Shown: in pieces, positions 55,457-64,000 of the stretch | Numbering within the stretch: position 1 is the stretch's first letter | How the letters are laid out: each line of letters begins with the position of its first letter | Assembly (NCBI GenBank): GCA_024449915.1 | Contig: JAMZAV010000771.1 | Location: 62,001-126,000 of the forward strand | DNA: 64,000 bases | Origin: Sweltsa coloradensis | Taxonomy: Eukaryota; Arthropoda; Insecta; Plecoptera; Chloroperlidae | Direction of reading: 5' to 3' | Notes under the pieces: generated by a model | What the model was told of the DNA's origin: nothing | Databases searched by the model: none | What the model saw: the letters and a program-made list of their open reading frames with translations, nothing else | Position numbers and translations under genes: made by a program

Positions 55457-56940
55457 AGCAAATTTTTATTTCATAGCCAATTATCACTATGACATCTTTA
55501 TCTAATTTCAGATTTTTAAACGTGTTTTTCAGGCATTTCACAGTTGCAAATTTGCAAAAATTTCTTTGATCGAGAATTATAATCATCTAAGTTCTGAATA
55601 GCATGTTACTGCACAATAATCACTATAACCTTTTCTGTAATTTTAGATTTTTAAACGTGTTTTTAGGCTTAACGAAGCTACAAATTTTCAAAATATTTCG
55701 AAGGGTCCCTGATGCCACCTCGACCTTTACCCGCGAATGTTTAGACTAGAGTTTTGCAAGACTAACCTCTCTTCTCACCCCTACACTTCTCCATTGTCAA
55801 TTCCTTACTTATCATATTATAACTAATAACTATTGACATTCGAAGAAGACCCCCAAAAAGCTCCCCCCCCCCATGAGTCAAGGCTAGATCCGCGTTGGGA
55901 TCTTTACAAGGTTTCTATACTTGTTAAATCACTTACGCCCCCTACAAGTCACACAGCCTGGTAATTACAGGTGTGCGGTGTGCGGTGGGTGAGCTAGCCC
56001 AGGATTATTTATCGTGTGGTTCGTTGCGGTAATATTATGTACGAAGCAGAGTTACGTACTGTAAAACGGTGACTGGTTAACGTGTGACTGAAGTTTATCT
56101 TGGAATATTGTCTGGAATTAAACTGGGTGTTATTAATTCATGGTAAAGTGACCAAAGTCACTCCATATATTTTGGTAGTAACATAATTCGAAACTCGAAA
56201 AATGAGCCTACAAAACCTGAACTTCGACTAAAAACATATTTTTTGTAATATGTTTAAATATACAACATCTTATAATAACTTCCGAGCAAAAGAAAAAGTA
56301 CCTTCGATCGATATTTTATTTGTTTCGATCAATACAATTTAATATATATTTTAATTGATAATTCTTTAAAAAAAAAAATAATAAGGCCTGGTAAAGAAGT
56401 CTTCACAGATTGATTTCGAAATCGACCCCTGTCGTACGACAATATTTAAAGTAAACCTATGGAAAGCTACGAATTTCGTCACTCGATAAAACAATTAGGA
56501 CCGTGTTTACTACATCATCTCGTCTCGAACCTACTCAACATGAACAGGCTGTGTTTGTGACAAACGGCGCCTTCCAAGGTCCCGACAAGAGACTATGTTT
56601 AGTCTAGTCTAGTCTATAAGACAAGGAACTTCAATTAGCAACACTCCGATCTAATCCATGCACTCACATAACGATAACACAATACGTACATGAGCCCAGG
56701 AATACTTGTTATTAACTCGCAAGTCTTACGAGTGTGGCAATATTTTAATTACCAGTGTGTATTTATGCATTACAGCCTAATGGAATGTCTACAGCACAGA
56801 TATATCTTCAGTATCCATGCTATAAATTAATGTGGGTACCCTTACGTAATATGCAGAAGAAAGTCTAGTAACTTTGCTAGCACTTCCATTGCCCTCAGAC
56901 TACATTCTAAGAAGAAAATAGTTTATAAGGAGAACGCTTT
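55457..56940. other. No gene recognised
   Basis: Contains two related blocks with ATTTTTAAACGTGTTTTTAGGC-like text (about 55505 and 55645) spaced near 140 bp, and AT-rich DNA. No exon. Confidence 0.4.
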
Positions 56941-56944
56941 TATG

Positions 56945-57130
56945 TCGCATGTTGATGGATGATCGTATATTTGACCATCTCCTTAAAATTTAAAAAATCG
57001 TAATAGTGCGACTTTCGTAACACGTGGTAAGCCTAAGTTAAGAGATTTCGAAGGTTCCCTGAAGTTTTCATCAAGATCGAAAAAGCCGTTTGTTTGTCTA
57101 GAATAGAGAGCAAACAGAGAGAAAACAGAC
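56945..57130 (+). repeat. Dispersed repeat, family F
   Basis: GTTGATGGATGATCG start, AGAGATTTCGAAGGTTCCCT, GAAGTTTTCATCAAGATCGA, GCCGTTTGTTTGTC and AGAGAGCAAACAGAG. The same order as 11176-11372. Confidence 0.72.
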
Positions 57131-57279
57131 GAATAAAACAAAGTAACTAAAATACTACATGATCTATTTTTCTCAGGGAAGTTAAATTAAAGTTAGTGTC
57201 ATTTTGTGGGAAAATCATCTTGTCCACGGATTAGTTGCGCACGACATAATAGACTTATTCTTTGCCAATATGGACTTGT

Positions 57280-57400
57280 GCCTCTCTGGCCTGACGGTTT
57301 TCTTCCTGCTTCCGATGCAAGGGTCCTGAGTTCGACTCCGCCCCAGGTTTCTCCTCCTAGCTATGACGACTGATTGAAGCTCTCACCCAGCGTGTAAAAC
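57280..57400 (+). mobile_element. tRNA-like SINE scrap
   Basis: TGGCCTGACGG... (A-box-like) followed by GGGTCCTGAGTTCGACTCCG and CGACTGATTGAAG. The B-box core GTTCGACTCC is intact. Confidence 0.5.
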
Positions 57401-57809
57401 GCGAGGCTGTGAAGCAGCCAACTCACAATAATAATTGTAAAACGTTTCTATTTTATTCCGTATTTACGAGGTGAATCGTGCAATAAATAGCTCGTATCTC
57501 GGCACTGTCTCTGCGGCTAAACAACTTGTAACCTGCTCTCGGTGCAGCCTGGTGTAGGTTCATCCTCTTCACTTGCACCGATGATTATCTTAACCTCGAC
57601 CTGTTCCATTACATTATATATTACCGCGTATAGAAAGACAACTACCAACACTACTAACACAATGACAAAAGTGAAGGAGAAAAAACTAACCATGTAGTAA
57701 ATTGGAGATAAACAAGGCAGTTTTATATGAATTAGTAGTGTAGGTGGACACGAAAACTTATCAGTTACATTTGTGAAAATTATTGTGAGTCTTTTGAATT
57801 GTTTCTTGG

Positions 57810-58025
57810 ATAAGAGCGTGCCACTCTAAGGGGATGACGGAAAGACACAGCATGCTGGTCAGAACCAGCCACAGTTAGGGGGGGAAGTTTGTCACGTCGC
57901 CGGCCAGAGCTCGCCCTAGTTTCCGGGAAGTAAAATACTTCAGCTGATGTTTGCGAGATGGACTTTTCCTCTTTTCTTGCCTCTTGATTAGTAGAGCCAT
58001 GCTCTTGGCCAAATTCTACCCTGGG
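57810..58025. repeat. Dispersed repeat, family E (third copy)
   Basis: GAGCGTGCCACTCTAAGGGG, GCTGGTCAGAACCAGCCACA, CAGAGCTCGCCCTAGTTTCC and TGATGTTTGCGAGATGGACT match the other two copies; it is shortened in the middle. A G run (about 17) lies at 58050-58066. Confidence 0.72.
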
Positions 58026-58330
58026 CCCAGGAGGAAGTTTAAAATTTTTGGGGGGGGGGGGGGGGGAAAATTATTACCCAGATTTTGTTTTTTTTGGCAG
58101 GTGGGGTCGGGCCGAAACTGACCCGGATTCAAGAAACCGATTTTTTACAGCAATTTATCTGCGATCAAAAAACCTAAAAAAAAAATTTTTTATTTAAATT
58201 TAAACCCCCAAATTTTTTTTAAGGGAAATGACGATGAAATGCAGTATAAAAAATTCTTTTAACCAAACTCGACAGTGGGAATTCACAAATTGTATGAGTG
58301 TATGTCCCAATATTTACTAAGGAAATTCTT

Positions 58331-58331
<1 letters not shown>

Positions 58332-58380
<49 letters not shown>
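58332..58380. repeat. 49-nt poly-C run
   Basis: Uninterrupted C from 58332 to 58380. Neighbouring sequence (58040-58900) has many one-base homopolymer anomalies, so the exact length may be an assembly estimate. Pro- and Gly-rich frames here are by-products. Confidence 0.9.
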
Positions 58381-58828
58381 ACTGCAACTGTGTTGGGGCC
58401 CATTTGAACAGCAACACTCGCTTTGGAAAGGGTTTTCCCCCTCATTCCTCTTAGCTGCATTTTGCGGTAACATTAATTTTTCCCCTGGGCTGATCTGCAT
58501 GTTAGAACTTAGAAGTGCGCCGAGGCTGGGAAGCGAGCGCTGCCAGTTTTTCTGCGAGTGGTTTTAGAATGTTGGCTGGTCCGTGTGGCGCCGGGTAGGC
58601 CTACGCGGGTACTGGGCCTTGCCTTGCGAAAATGGGGAAAATGAAAGGGGGGGTGCATGATGTTTTGTCACACTAAAATTCCGGCGCGTTCACAGAAGAG
58701 GATGAGGGGTATATTTAAAGGGGCCTCCCCGGCGTGCAACTCTTTTTTTTTGGGTTGTTGCTCATCTCCCAAATGAACAAAGGTTTGGCCCAAAAGCACA
58801 AGAAATTTATAGGGAAAACCAACCCGGG

Positions 58829-58895
58829 AAATTATAAAATCCATCTAAACCGGGTGACAAAACCCCGGGTCTCCAGATTGCTGGTCTTTACCCCT
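58829..58895. mobile_element. Half of a palindromic double-T-arm element
   Basis: AAATCCATCTAAACCGGGTG-ACAAAACCCCGGGTCTCCAG preserves the left arm; the right arm (GAGACC...GAGATGG) is absent or replaced. Confidence 0.55.
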
Positions 58896-59084
58896 AATCT
58901 ATATCGCGACTTAGCATGACCGAAAGTGGCGAGCCAACATGTGCAAAATGTTGAGGAATTATAAAGTAGGATGCACCATGACAATAATTGTGAAACAGAT
59001 AGCTCTTTTTTTATAAGGGTGCCAGCGTGGAAAGTGAGGAGGGGGGTCTATTCCCTCCACCCCACCCCCCTTCCTACGTGTCTG

Positions 59085-59190
59085 AGTCAGTGAGTCAATC
59101 AGTCAGTCAGCAAGTCAGTCAGTCAGTCAGTAAGTAAGTCAGTAAGTAAGTAATTCAGTAAGTAAGTAAGTCAGATAGATAGACAGACAG
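59085..59190. repeat. (AGTC)n / (AAGT)n / (AGAT)n tetranucleotides
   Basis: Successive AGTC, AAGT and AGAT/AGAC units over about 105 bp. Confidence 0.88.
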
Positions 59191-59269
59191 ATAAACGGAC
59201 AGTGTCAGTCAGGTCACTGGTCAGTCAAAGCTGTCAAACTATAAATCCTTTTGCGTCTGTGATATACGA

Positions 59270-59272
<3 letters not shown>

Positions 59273-59306
<34 letters not shown>
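59273..59306. repeat. (TC)n microsatellite
   Basis: About 16 TC units. Confidence 0.9.
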
Positions 59307-59308
<2 letters not shown>

Positions 59309-59309
59309 T

Positions 59310-60220
59310 GAATTGCCTACGTACCACATGGCGAAGTGCATCATAAATGTGACTTGTCGTCCCGCATTTGTTTTTGTCAATCTAGTTCTAGTATCACCGC
59401 GCGCTATAAGAATGTCGTCGCGCTGACCCTTGGCACCGTCTCGGCAGCGAGTGATTTAGCCGGCGCCGGGCGCCACCCCGGGCACAATGCGTTGCGTCCA
59501 GCCCGAGCAAATATTTGTCGCCCTACGACTTCCTCGTCGCGTCTCAAGTACCAGGAATCCAATTAACAGACAGTTTCCGACCACTTTGTTTTCGTCCTGT
59601 CTTGTCTTGTCTGTGTGATGATAGGTGGGCCTCTCCTCTACCTGCGTCGTCATCAACATGACGCACGTGACACCAAACTCTACCTGTCGAGCCCACTCAG
59701 CTACGCTACTTGGAAGAGAGTATTGACTATTGAGGCACTGGATGAACCACAGCTCGAGATCACGTTCTTGAAATATAATTTTGTATTTTGTACCGATTTG
59801 TACCGGCAAACAAAACAATTCGCAGGAAACACAATTGTTAAAAAAAACTCTCAGTCAGCCTCTAGAAAACCAGACACAACTACCTACTTGAATGGTGTGC
59901 TTGGGCGAATTGAAGTTTGAAATTATTTTGAAGAGGCGATATTTGCCGTGTGACCGATCAGAAAAATTGGAAAAAATAGTTTTGATTTTCTAAAAGAGCC
60001 GGGTTTCAAAACCATTCACTAAAATTTGACTGGGCATAGCAAATTTGTCAAAATAGAAATTAGAAAACCGCGGTCGAATTAGTGTATGAGGTATTTCACA
60101 TTATATTTTAAAATTAAATTGCAATGTAGGGTAAAAGTTATTTTTGTTTTGTTTTAACGTTATGCAAAAAAAGAAAGGAAGATAGCGCTTTGTAGTTGTA
60201 GCATTGGCTGGCACTATTCA
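59310..60220. other. No gene recognised
   Basis: Two overlapping opposite-strand frames of 101 and 120 codons at about 59456-59920 have no conserved motif, splice support or signal sequence. Confidence 0.4.
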
Positions 60221-60224
60221 CAAA

Positions 60225-60275
60225 CCTCCAGTCTAGCCAGGGGACGTGGGTTCGAGTCGCGCCTGGTCTATAGTT
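60225..60275 (+). mobile_element. T-arm-like SINE scrap
   Basis: GACGTGGGTTCGAGTCGCGC-CTGGTC contains a B-box with one mismatch. Confidence 0.45.
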
Positions 60276-60450
60276 TCTTCTGGTAATCATAAACTCTACT
60301 GATCTATTATCCATACTAAATTCAACGGTAACTAACGATGCGAGTAATCAAATTGTGTAATATATTATATCCGCCACTGAAAAGAACGAACGTAGGTAAA
60401 CAAAATCCAATTTATAAATACAAAACTAGTTGAACAGGTAAATTGATTAT

Positions 60451-60546
60451 TTAATTGTAATTATTTGGACATACACATATCTTAAAAGGCAGTTAGTATA
60501 TATTTATTTTAAGAACAGTGTATGTCCAAATAATTACAATTTAATA
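60451..60546. other. Inverted repeat, 26-bp perfect arms
   Basis: TTAATTGTAATTATTTGGAC-ATACAC pairs with GTGTATGTCCAAATAATTAC-AATTTA (first bases differ) across about 43 bp. It may be the terminal pair of a tiny MITE or a stem-loop. Confidence 0.75.
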
Positions 60547-60667
60547 ATATTTTTTTTTAAATTTTGCCTTAGTACTACGGCACAGTGGAAACGTTGGGTT
60601 TCATCAACATTCCTACAAAAACACTCTCGACGATATACCGGTACTGTGTGTAAAACTCGCGGTTGTC

Positions 60668-60687
60668 GGGGGGGGGGGGGGGGGGCA
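60668..60687. repeat. G homopolymer
   Basis: About 18 G. Confidence 0.88.
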
Positions 60688-60689
60688 TT

Positions 60690-62190
60690 TTACATCCAAA
60701 CAGTACACACGGCGCCCCGACTTTGTGCCGGCAATACCCCCAGCACAGTTTTGATTTTATCTACAAAGTAAAATGAAAACTCGTCTCAATTGTAAAGATA
60801 TAGTACCGTTACAGAAAACTTGTTCGCTTTGTCCGCAAAAATTCCCATTTCGCTGACCCTTGGCGGCTGTAAATAAATAAAGGGTCCGGTCCAGTTCCCA
60901 GACGGTCGGCGTATCCGCGCATTGTTGCGAGCTAATATCTAGGCTAGGGGTGGGTTTGAGTCTGGGGTGGTTCCGTCAGTGTAGGGTGACAGACGGCGCC
61001 AGGGTAAGGGTGGGAGACACCCGAGATAATACCATTAGAAGCCGGGGAATGTATCAGGCTTCTTCTTCGACTTGTGCGGACCTGCACTCGAGGGGGACAA
61101 TAATCATTATCTTACTTTGTCTTGTCTTCTTGTTCAACTGAATTCGTTTGTTTCTCTGTGTCACTCCATCCTCTTTCCACGAGTAAAATATTAGGGCAGG
61201 TGGATGTGTTTACACATTAGGGATTTTTAGTTTATGTTTACTATAAAAACACCAACAGATTTCGGTCTGCAGACACAGACAGGGACTGTGAGCTGGAATT
61301 GACTTAAAAAATATGTAACAATAATATCTTGGATCTTCAGCTGTCCCTTTCTTTTCGATCGAATGTAACTTTTAAAAGATCGCCAGTAAATACTCCAAAT
61401 TGTTGCAATAAAATAAAATTTTAAAAATGTTTTTAAATATACGCAGTAACAACAAAATTACATTTAAAAAATCCCTTTTATGCCAAACTTTACCCCGACA
61501 AATTAAAAATGTGTAGGTGATGCATTGACGCTTTTCATTTTGTGAAAGTTTAACTTATTCGGCCACTTATTAATTTATTATCTTATCGTTTTTAATTTCC
61601 CTCCCATTTGGTATAATATTTAACCAAATATCAACCTATTTACAATACATTGTTTATTTTAAATTTTACACTGCATTATAATTTTAAATTGTCCCCGATT
61701 TCAACAAGCATTTAATTGCAAATGTTTTTTAGTACTTAGTAGGCTTGCTTTTTTGTATTATGTGCAGTTACACTACATGTAATGTCTTCGTTAATAGATC
61801 GAGATATAAAACTAAAAATACATTACTTAGATAAATAAAAACACGGGCCGAAATCTGTCTCCATGTTCTGATAATCTTGATAGATACAAGCGATCTGTCT
61901 TCGAAACCGGTTTAAACTTCAAACCTCACATAAGTTTATAAATACAATCGAATCCAGCAAAAACTCGCCACAATTTCTTCCGAGAGCGAATCTGTGCAAA
62001 TGCTGGAGTTAATTACCGGTATAAAATGTAAATCTCGTCCGTCCACAACGCGGGCGGTTCGGGCTGGTCCGTGCGGACGTCTGGGGGACCCCGTGGTGCT
62101 TGCTTTATACAAATACCTCGGTTATGAGAGCGAGCTCGTATGGGATTTCAATAATTAATTAACCTGACTGAGGAGCATCATGTTATAAAT
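60690..62190. other. No gene recognised
   Basis: CpG-moderate to 61140, then AT-rich. A short frame at 60950-61141 ends in a hydrophobic stretch but has no support. Confidence 0.4.
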
Positions 62191-62214
62191 CTCAAGGTTG
62201 GCAGGACTGTGGGT

Positions 62215-62330
62215 TTTATTACAGGGTGGCCAACAAGTTGGGTGTGGTGGTGGGCCTGCCTGGCTGAGAGGTAGGTGTGGGTTCGAACCCCGGTCGGCCG
62301 GACTCGGGGCTCTGGGAATAAGGTGTGACG
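62215..62330 (+). mobile_element. tRNA-like SINE head
   Basis: CCTGGCTGAGAGGTAGG (A-box-like) and GGGTTCGAACCCCGGTCGG (perfect B-box) lie only about 20 bp apart, shorter than in a tRNA gene, followed by GACTCGGGGCTCTGGGAATA. It is a processed or deleted tRNA-like sequence, not a tRNA gene. Confidence 0.6.
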
Positions 62331-63280
62331 TAGTCAGTGAATTTACGTATATTAGCATCAATATCTTCAAAAGGAATCGATACAAAATAAATATAAGTTC
62401 CCCAAAACAAGAGAGGAGCGAAAATTGGAGCAAATCATATATTCTTATCCATTTTGGCATTTCGCTTATGTGTGTAAGAAATTTAATTTAGACGATTTAG
62501 ACAAATTAATATGAATCAGATGCATTTTCTGTTGCCGAAAGAAGACCTCAGTTACGAATATAATGATTAAAAACGAAAAATGCGAATGATGGTAAATGTT
62601 TTTGTTTGTTATTCATCGTTTCAATAACAATCGATTCTAGTTGCACAAATCTAATTAATGCATTCACCAAAGAGAAGCATTTTTTTAATTATCACCTTAA
62701 CAATAACATTATTACTCATGGTAAGAATGATTCAACGACCTCATATGAGTCACCCGACTCGGCACACTCATAGTCATATCCTGACAAGTTCGTAAACACT
62801 CTTGTAAAAACACCTGTTGATTTGAATACTCGGTACCTCGGTACAGTAACTCCGCCTCGGAATAATAACGCGATCATTGTATTACATTACGACGCATTGT
62901 TCTCCATCCTCGCTACCGTAGGTAACCCTATGCCGAGCGCCGTAATAGAGATTCCACTAGATGCTATCTGCAGCTAATGAAAACCAGAGATATTATTTCC
63001 CTACCTGTCGACAATTAAGTAATTAATTCCGTGCGTCCTATAGATCGGCTTCTAATTACAAGCCCCCGCTGATTGGCCGAGGATACATAACCTCTAACCC
63101 GCGCGCTCATTGGTCGAGACGACGAGAAACAAAGAGATGCGCGTCTCAGACTTCTTTGGTTTTTTGTGAGTGTTTTGTTTTTTGTTCTATTTACTTTGGG
63201 TTTAGTCTGTGACTAGGAACTTCACCGCAGGGGGCGGTGGGATGAGGCGGGGCAGAAGCGCGTACTGCCGAAGAGTACGG
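62331..63280. other. No gene recognised
   Basis: AT-rich to 62880; mixed later, with an unusual GGGGGCGGTGGGATGAGGCG block at about 63228-63250. Confidence 0.4.
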
Positions 63281-63289
63281 CGGTGTTGT

Positions 63290-63412
63290 GGGCGGTCGTT
63301 AGGTTCGATGCCAGACTCAGGCAGTACATGCAAGGTTTTCCTCGGTTGTAGGCGAATGCTTGGATCAAGTCCTTCAAACAGAAACCTTAAATACCTAGCT
63401 AGTGGACTTAAA
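63290..63412 (+). mobile_element. Diverged SINE related to family A
   Basis: GTTAGGTTCGATGCCAGACT, GCAAGGTTTTCCTCGGTTGT, GGCGAATGCTTGGATCAAG follow the order T-arm, AAGGTTTTCC, GCGAATGC of family A. Confidence 0.6.
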
Positions 63413-63656
63413 TTAGCAGTCTGAAATTTACATAAAAAATTAATTATTAAACCAAGTAGTCGATTATATGGTATGGTTCATTTCCTGCGGAGCTCCTAAT
63501 CTACAGCATAGCAACTAAGCAAAATAACGTCGAGAACCTCCATTAAGTGACTGGGTCTTTAGAATCTCAATACAAATCTATATCTCAATTTAAGTCATCG
63601 GGAAACACTCCCGTAGATGTAATAAGTTTCGTGGAAATTAATCCAGAAATAAAAAA

Positions 63657-63759
63657 ATCCATCTCAGCGGGGTATCGAACCCCGGTCTCCCGATAGCTTA
63701 GGTGTTAAGCACTCGACCGGCAATCGGGACACCGGGGTTCGATACCCCGCTGATATGTA
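63657..63759. mobile_element. Palindromic double-T-arm element (best copy)
   Basis: ATCCATCTCAGCGGGGTATC-GAACCCCGGTCTCC and ACACCGGGGTTCGATACCCC-GCTGATATG are inverted complements. Between them is a tRNA-like centre: TAGCTTAGGTGTTAAGC (A-box / D-arm) and a CTCGA-CCGGCAA-TCGGG stem-loop, the same stem as in family-A SINEs. Each end can fold alone (CGGGG loop CCCCG) or both can pair into one long hairpin. Confidence 0.88.
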
Positions 63760-63938
63760 TTTTTAAATTTAAAATTGATTTCCACAAGAACTTTGTACTT
63801 TCGTAAAAAAAATTAAATCAATCATAGAAATTTAAAATTAGGCCTAAACGCAAATGCATTGTTTTATTAGCATATTATTACTGTTGCCTTCTCGGCTCCT
63901 GTCTTCATGTCCAATATTATTAAAACGAGTGAGGTGAA

Positions 63939-64000
63939 ATGACTGCAGCAGCATCCGAAGACATGGTGGTCGCCTTCAGTCCCGCGGTCCTGCACTACAT
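63939..64000 (+). CDS. Possible first coding exon, cut by the window edge
   Basis: ATG at 63939 (context GTGAAATGA, G at -3) opens MTAAASEDMVVAFSPAVLHY and remains open to the edge. An in-frame TGA sits 9 bp upstream, consistent with a true start. The composition is balanced and GC-richer than the surroundings, with no low complexity. Twenty codons are too few to name a family, and no upstream promoter motif was seen. Confidence 0.3.
   Translation, partial: MTAAASEDMVVAFSPAVLHY

Noticed and set aside
59456..59920. Overlapping 120- and 101-codon frames
   Set aside because: They are on opposite strands of the same DNA, neither with a recognised motif or splice signals.
63657..63759. Functional tRNA gene
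   Set aside because: The acceptor halves are separated by an extra T-arm-like hairpin, and position 33 of the loop is C rather than T.

Overview
This is a repeat-saturated, AT-leaning eukaryotic nuclear window with spliced, widely spaced genes, tRNA-derived SINEs, LINE relics, foldback elements and satellites. A BAMBI-like TGF-beta pseudoreceptor, spliceosomal GT/AG junctions, a poly(A) signal and the repeat style suggest an animal, probably an arthropod. An insect such as a hemipteran is possible, but I cannot fix the species. There are no bacterial-type operons, no rRNA, and no tRNA gene I would accept as functional.

Layout. 1-5460: a 5.2 kb, roughly 21-bp minisatellite in two subfamilies, then a 17-18-bp one. 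6402-8591 (+): the last three coding exons and poly(A) signal of a BAMBI-like gene; its splice phases agree (1/1, then 2/2), and a LINE reverse-transcriptase scrap begins at one 5' splice site. 8.9-17 kb: SINEs, LINE tails, a GAA tract of about 150 bp flanked by a direct duplication, and microsatellites. 17.1-21.3 kb: two large inverted repeats side by side (0.93 kb and about 2.35 kb). 21.8-22.1 kb: a 52-bp tandem repeat. 22915-22981 (+): a probable first coding exon encoding a signal peptide. 24.98-25.72 kb: a 147-bp tandem repeat. 27105-32490: a 28-copy, 192-bp satellite in which every unit carries a Pol III B-box-like T-arm, an A-box-like motif and a TTTT. 32.7-52 kb: more SINEs and diverged repeats, with promoter-like CpG-rich islands at 36.2 and 38.1 kb (another lies at 26.4 kb). 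53231-53479 (-): a small unrecognised ORF with a good start context, a downstream AATAAA and an upstream RFX-type X-box. 54-64 kb: mostly diverged repeats, a 49-nt poly-C run, a palindromic tRNA-like element at 63.66 kb, and a possible first exon running off the right edge.

Genes and theme. The window holds parts of two to four genes: BAMBI-like, the secreted-protein exon, the small minus-strand ORF and the edge exon. Nothing shows that they work together. The unifying structure is the tRNA T-arm / Pol III B-box sequence (GGTTCGANNCC and its complement). It occurs at least 40 times, inside SINEs, inside a family of roughly 100-bp palindromes, and inside three unrelated tandem arrays with 34, 147 and 192-bp periods. 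Homopolymer-length noise in the first 5 kb and in several G/C runs suggests a long-read assembly with residual indel errors, so frames there should not be trusted.
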